Shown piece after piece: positions 33,463 to 41,515 of a stretch of DNA of 64,000 bases. The translations under genes were made by a program, and so were the position numbers. The stretch covers positions 147,932-211,931 of the forward strand of contig JAVJON010000008.1 in NCBI GenBank assembly GCA_040216765.1. The letters run 5' to 3'. This DNA is from Marinibaculum sp040216765. GTDB taxonomy: Bacteria; Pseudomonadota; Alphaproteobacteria; Ferrovibrionales; Ferrovibrionaceae. Under the pieces are notes generated by a model. It was not told where the DNA came from and searched no databases. It saw nothing but the letters and a program-made list of their open reading frames with translations. The first letter of the stretch is position 1. The number at the start of each line of letters is the position of its first letter.

Positions 33463-35763
33463 CTACAGGAAGAACGGGATCGGGTTCATCTGGTCCTCGG
33501 TCAACCGGGAGCGCTGCCAGCCCATGGCGACCGGCGCGTCGTAGAGGCGCCCCTCGCGAAGGCGCGCCCAGAAATGCCGCAGGCCCGGCACCACGACGCG
33601 CGCGGCCGCGAAGTCGATATCGGGGCGCGAATGGTCGAGCACGATCGTCTCCAGGCCGAGCGCCGTCACCCGGGCGATGCAGGCCTCGACGGCTTCCTTG
33701 ATGTCGGCGATGCGGGGCCGTTCGTAGGCGGCGGTCCCGATCCTGCCCACCGGGCGGCAATAGGCCTCGCTGTCCAGGGTCCGGTTGGTCAGCCAGTCCA
33801 TCAGGACCGCATCCTCCGCCGCCTCCGGCTGCGGGGCACCGGTGGCGACAAGGTCCTCCATGCCGAGCATCTGGTTGGCCTCGCTCAGGGCACGGCCGAT
33901 CGCGATCTCCGCATCCGGATGCGCGCCCAGGCCCAGGATGATGCCGCCGTCATCCTTCTGCCGGGCGGAGACGGCGATCGCCACCGGGATGCCGAGGTTC
34001 GTCGTCAGGTCGAGCACCTGCAGGCTCCGCCCCAGCGCGGCATGCTGGGCCACGGCGCCCTGCAGGAAGGGATCGTCGGCCCCGGCGAGGTCGAAGGCCG
34101 GCCGGCCGGCCCGGTTGTACCACCAGATGCCGCAGGCATCGCGTTCCACCAGTTCCAGGAAGCCCTGCAGGATCGCCTCCTCCAGGGTGCTGCCGGAAGC
34201 GCAGCCGTTCGAATCGGCCGCGCAGAACCGGTTCTGCGCCTCCTCCGCGACCTCCATGTCGGTGTAGCTGAAGAAGCAGTAGCGCGACGGCAGCCAGCGC
34301 ACCGCGCCATGGGTCAGCGACCAGGCCGGCGTCCATTCGATGGCGCGGCTGTCGTCGAAGCGTTCGGGAACCCAGTTGAAGCCGTCGCGGGTCTTGTTGA
34401 GGTCTTCGCGGGCGGCATATTGCCGGTCGGAGAAATTCAGGCAGTCGCCGGGATGCGGCGCGGCGCCGGCCCCTTCGGCCTCGAGCTCCGCCCGCGTGGC
34501 GCGGCGGCGCGGCTCCAGCCCGGTGAAGCCGCAGAGATAGCGTTCCACCGCTTCCGCCAGGCAGCTCGCGCGCGCCTGGTCCAGGGTCCGCCCCTTGCCG
34601 GCCGCGCCGGCGGGCCGGCCGACCAGCCGGTTCTGCCGCGGGCCGGCCTGCTGGCCCGGCATCGCCTGGCGGGCGGCGATCACCGGCATCGACGGCTTCG
34701 GGGAGCGATCCTCCAGCCCGGCGATCAGCCCGGTCAGCGGGCTGACATAGGGTTCCAGCCGGCGCACCACGTCGGCCGCCGCGGCGATGCGCCAGCCGCC
34801 GTCCGACTGCCGGGCCAGTTCGCGGGACTGCAGGCGCAGCGGGCGCTGGGCGTCGCGCAGGGCCCGTGCCGGGTCGAGCGGCTCGCCGCAATCGGGACAG
34901 GCCGGGGCGGCGCGCAGCAGATGCCTGCTGGTCGTGCGATTGCCATCCTCGAAGGCCAGGATCGTCCGCTCCGCCTCAATGCCGGCCCCGCCGGCAAGAA
35001 GGCGCGCCAGTTCCAGCACGGCCGTGCCGGATGCCGCCATCAGGCTGGCCGTGCTGTAGGCCCGTGCCGGGCGGATCGCACCGCTGCCCGCCGCGACCAG
35101 GCGATCGCCGGGGCGGTTCTCCTCCAGGGCCCGGGCAAGACAGGTCCAGCAGGGGGCCGCATCGGGCCGGAACAGGGGCCCCAGGCGCGGCTCGCTGCCG
35201 CCGGGCTTGAACGGCATCCAGGACCGGCCGGTACGGCGCATGCGGCGGTGGAGGGCAGACAGGGCCGGATTCAGGTGATCGTCCACGCAGACCAGCAGCA
35301 GGTCGGCATCGCCCTGCGCCACGGGGGGCAGGCCGATATCCTTCAGGGCGCGGCGGACATATCCGGTCGCTTCGCGCGTGGCGCCGTCGTTGGGCACTGC
35401 CTTGACCGCGATCCTGCGGCCGGCGAGGTGCCGCTCCGCGTCGATCGGCGACAGGCCCAGCTCGACCCAGAGCGCCTGGCGGGAGGCCGGGGCGGCGGCA
35501 TCCAGATAGCCGGCATATCCCTTGTCCAGCATGTTGGCCAGCGCCGCGCGCAGGCGCTCCTCCGGCAGCCGGCCGGCGAAAGCGGCAAGCACCTGGGACA
35601 GCGTCCTGCTTCCGTCCAGATGGTCCAGCAGGGCGACATAGAGCTTGCCGTTCAGGCGGAAGCTGCGATGTTCCGAGAGTAGCAGGACCTGCCGCTCGCT
35701 GAGGACATGGACGGAGAAGTGCGGGTTCACTCCGATCTTCCGATCGGTCTGGAACGCGGTCAT
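33463..35763 (-). CDS. Fused TOMM leader-binding / YcaO cyclodehydratase
   Basis: 766 aa. Residues 1-88 resemble a winged-helix RiPP recognition element (VHVLSERQVLLLSEHRSFRLNG, LDGSRTLSQVLAAF). Residues 95-340 form an E1/ThiF-like partner domain with two CxxC pairs (C205/C208 in CWTC, C289/C292 in CPDC), probably binding zinc. Residues 360-766 are the YcaO domain with the ATP/Mg motifs ASCLAEAVERYL, GSTLEEAILQGFLELVERDA and ALSEANQ. It ends MNPIPFFL, a shortened version of the proline-rich YcaO tail. The enzyme activates backbone amides with ATP to turn Ser/Thr/Cys into azolines. It is followed by the SagB gene; the oxygenase operon is divergent. Confidence 0.9.
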   Translation of the reverse strand: MTAFQTDRKIGVNPHFSVHVLSERQVLLLSEHRSFRLNGKLYVALLDHLDGSRTLSQVLAAFAGRLPEERLRAALANMLDKGYAGYLDAAAPASRQALWVELGLSPIDAERHLAGRRIAVKAVPNDGATREATGYVRRALKDIGLPPVAQGDADLLLVCVDDHLNPALSALHRRMRRTGRSWMPFKPGGSEPRLGPLFRPDAAPCWTCLARALEENRPGDRLVAAGSGAIRPARAYSTASLMAASGTAVLELARLLAGGAGIEAERTILAFEDGNRTTSRHLLRAAPACPDCGEPLDPARALRDAQRPLRLQSRELARQSDGGWRIAAAADVVRRLEPYVSPLTGLIAGLEDRSPKPSMPVIAARQAMPGQQAGPRQNRLVGRPAGAAGKGRTLDQARASCLAEAVERYLCGFTGLEPRRRATRAELEAEGAGAAPHPGDCLNFSDRQYAAREDLNKTRDGFNWVPERFDDSRAIEWTPAWSLTHGAVRWLPSRYCFFSYTDMEVAEEAQNRFCAADSNGCASGSTLEEAILQGFLELVERDACGIWWYNRAGRPAFDLAGADDPFLQGAVAQHAALGRSLQVLDLTTNLGIPVAIAVSARQKDDGGIILGLGAHPDAEIAIGRALSEANQMLGMEDLVATGAPQPEAAEDAVLMDWLTNRTLDSEAYCRPVGRIGTAAYERPRIADIKEAVEACIARVTALGLETIVLDHSRPDIDFAAARVVVPGLRHFWARLREGRLYDAPVAMGWQRSRLTEDQMNPIPFFL

Positions 35764-36049
35764 CGGGCGGCTCTCGTTCGCTTGGCGGGAGATGTCTGGC
35801 GGGATGGCGGGGCTCCGGGGCTGGGCGTCGATGAGGTGCCGGCCGCGCGGGTGGCGGGCCGGCAGGGCGCGGCATCCTAGCAGAGATGCGGGCCATCGAT
35901 GACCGCCCGGCGTCGGCCCGATGTCCGGGGATGACGGCCGGTGCAGGGGGTAAGCCTTTGCCCGTGGGGCAGGCTTCCGATAGCCTTGATCCAGGGCCAT
36001 GACGACATCCGGGGCATATCGTCCCGGCAGCGGCATGCAGGGAACGGCG
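35764..36049. promoter_or_regulatory. Divergent promoter region of the TOMM locus with an inverted repeat
   Basis: About 286 bp between the YcaO start (minus) and the oxygenase start (plus). Within it AAGCC-TT-TGCCC-GTG-GGGCA-GGCTT (35952-35976) forms a nested inverted repeat, a candidate operator serving both directions. No further peptide gene with a convincing ribosome site was found here. Confidence 0.4.
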
Positions 36050-37054
36050 ATGCAGGATTTCGGCGGCTTTTGCGAGACCTACCTTCAGCGATGGGAGCAG
36101 CGCTGCACGGTCCGCAACGCCGAACGCACCCGGTTCCGGGAACTGGCGCCCGACGACCCGATCTTCCCGCTGTCGCTGCAGCCCGTCGCAGCGCATCCCG
36201 ACGTGGCGGCGCTGGGCGCCGATGGACGTCGCGAACTGCTGGTCCGCAGCGCATTCGCGATGCAGTCGGGCATCGCCGGTGCCGAGGTCGATGTCGTCGC
36301 CCTGCTCTGCGGCCGCCTGGCCAATGGCCGGCACGACTTCGGTTTGCCGAGATCGGCGCGTCAGGTCGCCCTGGCGGTCGGCGTGGACGAGTTCTATCAC
36401 GCGCTGGTCGCACGGGAGTTCATCGAGGACCTGTCCTGGGCCACGGGGATCGAGCCGGGTCGCGAGGTCCGGCCCGAGGCCAAGTCCGGCATCGAGATCG
36501 GCCTGGACTACCTGCGGGAGGCATGCCCGGCCGAGCTGCTGCCGCTGGCGGAACTCGTCGCCCTGTGCTTCGCCGAGCATTTCGTGACCGAGAGCATGTT
36601 CGACACCCTGAAGTCGGCCCCCAGGGATGCCGCCTATACCGTCGCGACCCGCGAGCACATGATCGACGAGGGCCGGCACCAGCGCTTTTTCGAACTGCTG
36701 CTGCAGCATGTCTGGATCGCGATCGACGAGGAGCGCCGCATCGCCTTCGGCCGGTTGCTGCCGGGATTCCTGGATGCCTTCCTGGCCAGCTTCCCGTCGA
36801 TCCGGGAACAGTATGTCAGCATTCTCGGCGCCCTGGGCTTCGCCGAGGATCGCGGGTCCGGAATACTGGACGAGGTCTTTGCTGTCGACCGGGGCGATGC
36901 CCCGCCGCCGGCGAAGCACGAATTCCTCTTTGCCCGCCACAGCCTCAGCCTGTTGCAGATCTCCGACCTGGTGTCCCACGGGCCGACGCGGCAATGCCTG
37001 GTGGATGCCGGCTGGTGGCCGGCGCCGGCCGAGAGCGAATTGTCGGTCGCATAG
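36050..37054 (+). CDS. AurF-type diiron oxygenase
   Basis: 334 aa from the ATG at 36050, which has AGGGAA 7 bp upstream; in-frame ATGs at 35999 and 36035 are alternatives. All seven iron ligands of the p-aminobenzoate N-oxygenase AurF can be placed: E79, E114-x2-H117, E176, H203-x3-E207-x2-H210 (EHMIDEGRH). The gaps of 35, about 62, 27, 4 and 3 residues are almost the same as in AurF (E101, E136, H139, E196, H223, E227, H230). Such enzymes oxidise amines stepwise to nitro groups or hydroxylate substrates. The position beside the TOMM enzymes and exporter suggests tailoring of the peptide; candidates are the N-terminal amine or a Lys side chain, by inference only. Confidence 0.8.
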   Translation: MQDFGGFCETYLQRWEQRCTVRNAERTRFRELAPDDPIFPLSLQPVAAHPDVAALGADGRRELLVRSAFAMQSGIAGAEVDVVALLCGRLANGRHDFGLPRSARQVALAVGVDEFYHALVAREFIEDLSWATGIEPGREVRPEAKSGIEIGLDYLREACPAELLPLAELVALCFAEHFVTESMFDTLKSAPRDAAYTVATREHMIDEGRHQRFFELLLQHVWIAIDEERRIAFGRLLPGFLDAFLASFPSIREQYVSILGALGFAEDRGSGILDEVFAVDRGDAPPPAKHEFLFARHSLSLLQISDLVSHGPTRQCLVDAGWWPAPAESELSVA

Positions 37055-37112
37055 TGCGGGCCAGACAGGAAGGCCCGGCGCGTCGCAGCGCACGGCATCG
37101 AGGGCCGGTCCG

Positions 37113-38738
37113 TTGAAATTCGCACTCATGGTCTGGCATGCCGCGGACGGCCGGCGGCTCTACATCCTGCTCACGCTGGCGGTCATCATGATCAGCACCG
37201 TGGGCATCCTCGTCATCATCAGCGAGATCGTGACAATCAGCGAGACCGGGACCCCGGGCCTCCTGACCCTCGTTCTGTTCGTCGGCGCGGCCGTCGGGTT
37301 GATCGGCGGCCATTCCTTCGGGCAGCGCACCGCCGCCGCGATCGTGGAGAGCCAGCTGGACCAGATCCGGCGACAGCTTGCCTCCCGGGTGCGCCAGGTC
37401 GAATACAACCAGTTCGAGGATATCGGCAGCACGCGGATCTACGACGTCCTGACGCGGAACTCGGCGATCGTCTCGGAAGCGTCGATGCTGGTGTTCGGCT
37501 GTTTTGCCGCCATCGGGTCCCTGGTCTTCGGTGGCCTCTACACCCTGATCCTGTCGCCGCTCGTGTTCTTCACCATGCTCGCGGTGATGCTGGCCGGCAT
37601 GTTCTTCTTCCGGATGGTGCAGCGCGGGATCCGGCTGGCAATGGTGCGGACGGGCGCGGCGGAAACCGGCTTCCTGAGCCTCTTCGCCCATTTGCTGCAC
37701 GGCTTCAAGGAAGTGCGCCTGCACCGGCCGCGTGGCGACTCGCTGGAACGGGACCGCCTGGTGCCTGCGTCGCTGGAGATGCGCGACATCCGCGTCGAAG
37801 GTGTGCGCCGGATCAACGGGAGCATCATCGTCTCCCTGAGCCTGTTCTACGTGAACGTGACCGTCATCGCGTTCCTGCTGCCGCCCTTCCTGGACGACCT
37901 GACGGTGGTCGCCAAGGCGATCTACGTCGCGCTGTTCCTGCTGTCGGCCGTCGACCTTGTGGCGCGGGCGCTGCCGCTGCTGCAGCGCGCGGGCATGGCG
38001 CTCGACGAACTGGACAAGGTACAGGACGCCCTTGCCGCTCATGGCGTTGCCGGCGACGATGACGCGCCGCCGCCGGATTTCGCCCGCATCGATCTGGAGC
38101 GGATCTCCTTCAACTATCGCGATCCCGACGGTACGCCGGTCTTTTCCATCGGCCCGCTCTCGTTGTCGATCGCGCGGGGCGAGACGCTGTTCATCGTTGG
38201 CGGCAATGGCAGCGGGAAATCCACCTTCCTCAAGGTGCTGACCCGCCTCTATGTGCCCGACAACGGCACCATCTCGGTGGACGGCCGGGTGCTGGAGCCC
38301 GCCGCGGCGCCGTCCTATCGCGCCCTGTTCTCGGCGGTGTTCGCCGATTTCCATCTGTTCGACCGGCTCTACGGCCTGGAGGACAGGACGCCGGAGCAGG
38401 TCAACGGCCTGCTGGACGAACTTGGCATCGGCAACAAGCTGCGCAGCGCCGACGGCAGGTTCTCCACGACGGACCTGTCGACCGGCCAGCGCAAGCGCAT
38501 CGCCTTCGCCGTGGCCCTGCTGGAGGAGCGACCGATCCTGGTCCTCGACGAGGTTGCTGCCGACCAGGACCCCGAGTTCCGCGACCAGTTCTACAGGCAG
38601 TGGCTGCCCCGGCTGAAACGGGAAGGGCGCACCCTGGTCGTGGTCAGCCATGACGACCGCTACGAGGATGTCGCAGACCGGGTGGTGCGCTTCCGCGACG
38701 GCGGTATCGCCGCAATCACCGACCGGGCCGAACCGTGA
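37113..38738 (+). CDS. ABC exporter, cyclic-peptide/PvdE type
   Basis: 541 aa half-transporter: six membrane helices (residues about 15-290) fused to an ATPase domain. Walker A GGNGSGKST, signature LSTGQRKRIAF, Walker B ILVLDEVAADQDP, H-loop VVSHDD. Length and order match the cyclic-peptide exporters of the PvdE/SyrD group. It should dimerise and export the finished peptide. The start is taken as TTG at 37113 (GAGGG 8 bp upstream, MKFALMVWHA after initiation); an ATG at 37128 lacks a ribosome site. It lies 58 bp after the diiron oxygenase gene. The stop overlaps the next small gene (GTGA). Confidence 0.88.
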   Translation: MKFALMVWHAADGRRLYILLTLAVIMISTVGILVIISEIVTISETGTPGLLTLVLFVGAAVGLIGGHSFGQRTAAAIVESQLDQIRRQLASRVRQVEYNQFEDIGSTRIYDVLTRNSAIVSEASMLVFGCFAAIGSLVFGGLYTLILSPLVFFTMLAVMLAGMFFFRMVQRGIRLAMVRTGAAETGFLSLFAHLLHGFKEVRLHRPRGDSLERDRLVPASLEMRDIRVEGVRRINGSIIVSLSLFYVNVTVIAFLLPPFLDDLTVVAKAIYVALFLLSAVDLVARALPLLQRAGMALDELDKVQDALAAHGVAGDDDAPPPDFARIDLERISFNYRDPDGTPVFSIGPLSLSIARGETLFIVGGNGSGKSTFLKVLTRLYVPDNGTISVDGRVLEPAAAPSYRALFSAVFADFHLFDRLYGLEDRTPEQVNGLLDELGIGNKLRSADGRFSTTDLSTGQRKRIAFAVALLEERPILVLDEVAADQDPEFRDQFYRQWLPRLKREGRTLVVVSHDDRYEDVADRVVRFRDGGIAAITDRAEP

Positions 38739-38968
38739 CCGCCGCCGCGTGGACCGGATCGGGCAGGCGCACCGCCTTCGCTGCGGCCTTGCTGGCGGAG
38801 CGGCCGGTCCCGATACTCCACGCCGGTGCTGCCGTCCGGGACCGCGCGTTACGCGGCCTGTTCCGCGGGCAGCGGCTGCACCGACTGAAACGGGAAGGAG
38901 GCCCCTTGACCCTGGTCAGCCATGACGACGGCTGCATCGCTGCCATCGCCGGCAGGATGGGCCGGTGA
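38735..38968 (+). pseudogene. Degenerate tandem copy of the exporter's ATPase C-terminus
   Basis: A 77-codon frame beginning at a GTG that overlaps the exporter stop by 4 nt. Its product parallels the last part of the upstream ATPase domain: TGSGRRTAFAAALLAERPVPI against TGQRKRIAFAVALLEERPIL, RLKREG and LVSHDD in both, and GCIAAI against GGIAAI at the end. The DNA is also clearly similar (CTGAAACGGGAAGG in both). Walker B is destroyed (ILHA instead of VLDE), and about 15 residues between SHDD and IAAI are missing. It is therefore a partial duplication that has decayed, yet the frame is open and its stop overlaps the next start (GTGA), so a small protein may still be made. Confidence 0.75.
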
Positions 38969-40110
38969 GCGCCGCCGCGACGGGCCCGGGCGGCACCCGG
39001 CTGTTCTCCCGGGGCGAGCGGGTCGTCGCCTGGCTGATCGTCCTGACGATCATTTTCTCGGCAGTGGCGCTGCTGCTCTGGCGTTTCGTTTTCGTGGCGA
39101 TCGAGCCGGGCGAGGCGGGCGTGCGGTACAGCCTGCTTGGCGGCGGCACCGTTGCCGACGAGGTGCTGCCGGAGGGCTATGCGATGAAGCTGCCCTGGGA
39201 CCGGATCTACCGCTACGAGGTCCGCATCCAGCAGATGCCCTTCAAGATGAAGGCCTTGTCGACGGAAGGCATGGTGATCGACATTGCCGGCACCGTCCTC
39301 TATCAGCCGAGATACGATGCGCTGCCGAAGATGCAGCGGGATGTGGGGCCGGACTATCGTGCCCGCCTGGTGGCTCCCGTAGTGGTCGCCGCGGTGCGCC
39401 GGGCCGTGGCGAACTACGATTCCCATGCGCTCTACACCCTGGATTTCCACAGCTTCGAGGAGGAGATCCGGTTGCAGCTGGACCAGCATCCCGCCGCCGA
39501 GTTCGTGAACTATGCGCAGGTGCTGATCCGCGAGCTCACCCTGCCGCCCAAGATCAGCCTGGCGATCGAGGACAAGCTGGCACAGGAACAGCAGGCAGCC
39601 TCCTACGAGTACCGCATCCTGGCACAGGAGCAGGAGGCCAACCGCCAGCGCATCGAGGCGATCGGCATCCGGAACTTCTACGCCATCGTCTCCCAGGCCC
39701 TGACGGATTCCCTGCTGACCTGGCGCGGGATCGAGGCGACGGTGGAACTGTCGAAGTCGAACAATGCCAAGATCGTCGTGGTTGGCGGCAATCGCGAGCA
39801 GATGCCGCTGATCCTCGGCAGCGAGATCGCGCAATCGCCGCCGGGGCGGGTGCCGGTGGCTCCGCTGGCGGCAGAGGACGCGCCGAAGCTGCCCGACTGG
39901 TCGACCCTGCCCAGCCTGTTCCCCAGGGGGGCGCGCGGCCTGGACGCCAGGGGCATCGGCCGGCCGGCGACCGGGCCGGTGACGCCCGCGCTGAAACCTG
40001 GCCCGGGCACGGGCCCGGTCCCGTTCGGCGGGTTGGGGGAAGGGCCGATCCTGGGGGCCCGCGATCCGCTGGACAGCATTGACATACCGGCGCCGGGTCT
40101 CGTGGAATGA
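38965..40110 (+). CDS. SPFH/band-7 (prohibitin-like) membrane protein
   Basis: 381 aa. One N-terminal membrane helix (VVAWLIVLTIIFSAVALLLW), then an SPFH domain (FVAIEPGEAGVRYSLLGGG, EGYAMKLPWDRIYRYEVRIQ, STEGMVIDIAGTVLYQPRYDALP) and a helical region (LAIEDKLAQEQQAASYEYRILAQ). The last 80 residues are a Pro/Gly-rich tail. SPFH proteins form large rings that organise membrane microdomains and restrain proteases. The GTG start overlaps the preceding frame by 4 nt, so it is translationally linked to the exporter operon. A part in export or self-protection is possible but unproven. Confidence 0.82.
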   Translation: MSAAATGPGGTRLFSRGERVVAWLIVLTIIFSAVALLLWRFVFVAIEPGEAGVRYSLLGGGTVADEVLPEGYAMKLPWDRIYRYEVRIQQMPFKMKALSTEGMVIDIAGTVLYQPRYDALPKMQRDVGPDYRARLVAPVVVAAVRRAVANYDSHALYTLDFHSFEEEIRLQLDQHPAAEFVNYAQVLIRELTLPPKISLAIEDKLAQEQQAASYEYRILAQEQEANRQRIEAIGIRNFYAIVSQALTDSLLTWRGIEATVELSKSNNAKIVVVGGNREQMPLILGSEIAQSPPGRVPVAPLAAEDAPKLPDWSTLPSLFPRGARGLDARGIGRPATGPVTPALKPGPGTGPVPFGGLGEGPILGARDPLDSIDIPAPGLVE

Positions 40111-40147
40111 GGCCCGCGCCCCGTCGAACGCGGCGAAGGAGGCCCGG

Positions 40148-40321
40148 ATGTTTCCGTTCGTGCTCGGACTGATCTACCTGCTGCTCTGCTTCGCGGTCGC
40201 CTGGCTGGGGCGCCATACGCCGATCGGTGCGCTGGGTGTGCTGGTCCTCGCGATCCTGCTGACGCCGGTCATTGTCTTCCTGGCGATGATGGCGCTGTCC
40301 CGCCCGCGGGTTGCCCGATAG
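40148..40321 (+). CDS. Small two-helix membrane protein
   Basis: 57 aa: MFPFVLGLIYLLLCFAVAWL, then a short RHTPIGA loop, then a second helix LGVLVLAILLTPVIVFLAMMAL and a basic end. GAAGGAGG lies 5 bp before the ATG at 40148, so the short form is well supported. No family recognised. It sits 37 bp after the SPFH gene and is probably in the same transcript. Confidence 0.7.
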   Translation: MFPFVLGLIYLLLCFAVAWLGRHTPIGALGVLVLAILLTPVIVFLAMMALSRPRVAR

Positions 40322-40478
40322 GCGGGGCCTGCCCGCGCCAGGGTTCGCCCGTCGGACGCCCTGCCCGGCGGGCGGCCGCCAAGGCCCGGCGGGGAATTGG
40401 ACAGGCCGACTGCCGGGGCACTACCATGACGGCACGGCCCAGGGGCGGCTGACATCGATCATTCTCCGGGAGGTTGCC

Positions 40479-41027
40479 ATGAGTGTTGCCGAAGACGCAT
40501 CAGACGGTGCCGAAGAGGCCGCCCCCGCGATCGACCATGCCCGGGTCGCCGAGATCATCCGCAATCATTCCTATGCGGCGGCGGCGGGCGGGCTGATCCC
40601 GGTGCCCGCGCTCGATATCGTCGTCGCGACGACCGCGCAGCTCCGGATGATCGCCAAGCTGTCGGATATCTATGGCGTGCGGTTCTCGGAGCAGGCGGTG
40701 AAGTCGGCGATCAGCTCGCTCCTCGCAACCGTCGTGCCGCCCGCCCTGATCGGCTATCCGGCGCTGTCGCTGGCGAAGAGCGTGCCTGTGGTCGGCCAGC
40801 TCCTCGGCATTGCGACCCTGCCGGCGATCAACGGCGTCGTGACCTGGGCGCTGGGCAGGTCCTTTGCCTGGCATTTCGCGCGCGGCGGAAGTTTCGACAA
40901 TCTCAAGCCGGCGGATCTTGCCGACAAGTTCAAGCAGGAGTTGAAGGCCGGCAAGGCGGCGATGAGCGGGTCGCGCCGCGCCGCCGCGGACGGCACCGCG
41001 CCGGACGCCGACCCGGCAACGTCCTGA
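40479..41027 (+). CDS. DUF697-like protein
   Basis: 182 aa. RVAEIIRNHSYAAAAGGLIPVPALDIVVATTAQLRMIAKLSDIYGVRFSE and the following AISSLLATVVPPALIGYP match DUF697, a helical membrane-associated domain found alone or fused to small GTPases (YcjF-like). The C-terminal 35 residues are Ala/Lys-rich and probably disordered. GGGAGG precedes the ATG at 40479. Function unknown. Confidence 0.75.
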   Translation: MSVAEDASDGAEEAAPAIDHARVAEIIRNHSYAAAAGGLIPVPALDIVVATTAQLRMIAKLSDIYGVRFSEQAVKSAISSLLATVVPPALIGYPALSLAKSVPVVGQLLGIATLPAINGVVTWALGRSFAWHFARGGSFDNLKPADLADKFKQELKAGKAAMSGSRRAAADGTAPDADPATS

Positions 41028-41085
41028 CGCGACCTGTGGAGACGGCTGGCAGCACGGCCGACCGGCCGGTGGGCGGGGTGGGCAC

Positions 41086-41478
41086 GTGGCGGATCTGACG
41101 GCGGAACAGCTGGTCGCCCTGGTGGAGCGCGACTATTTCGGCAATGTCGATGCGAAGAACCTGGACGGAGTTCTCGCTGCACTGGCCCCGGAGGCGCGGC
41201 TGACGGTGCAGACCGCCTTCGTCACCCATGAGGGCCGGGATACCGGCATCCGGCGCATGCTGACGGACTTCTTCGCTGCGTTCAGCGAGGGCTGGCACGG
41301 CGATTTCGCCCATGTGGTCGATGTGCCGAACCAGCGGGTCGCCAGCCGTTTCGACGTGCGCCTGGTCGATCCGGCCGGCAAGGCGGCGACGGCCAGCAAC
41401 GCCAACTTCTTCCAGATGCGCGACGGGCTGATCGCCGAGATCTTCGTCTATATGAGCATCGAGAACGTCCTCAAGTAG
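41086..41478 (+). CDS. SnoaL/NTF2-like protein
   Basis: 130 aa, starting at a GTG. LVALVERDYFGNVDAKNLDGVLAALAPEARLTVQ and VVDVPNQRVASRFDVRL...SNANFFQMRDGLIAEIFVYM fit the cone-shaped NTF2-like fold used by small isomerases, cyclases and ligand-binding proteins. The substrate cannot be told. It lies 37 bp upstream of an alpha/beta-hydrolase gene, likely one transcript. Confidence 0.75.
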   Translation: MADLTAEQLVALVERDYFGNVDAKNLDGVLAALAPEARLTVQTAFVTHEGRDTGIRRMLTDFFAAFSEGWHGDFAHVVDVPNQRVASRFDVRLVDPAGKAATASNANFFQMRDGLIAEIFVYMSIENVLK

Positions 41479-41515
41479 GCCGCGCAGAAGGCCATTCCCG
41501 GGGAGGGGGACCGCC

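Noticed and set aside
32209..35682. An 1157-codon plus-strand frame opposite the SagB and YcaO genes
   Set aside because: No family motif, while both minus-strand genes are clearly recognised; shadow frame.
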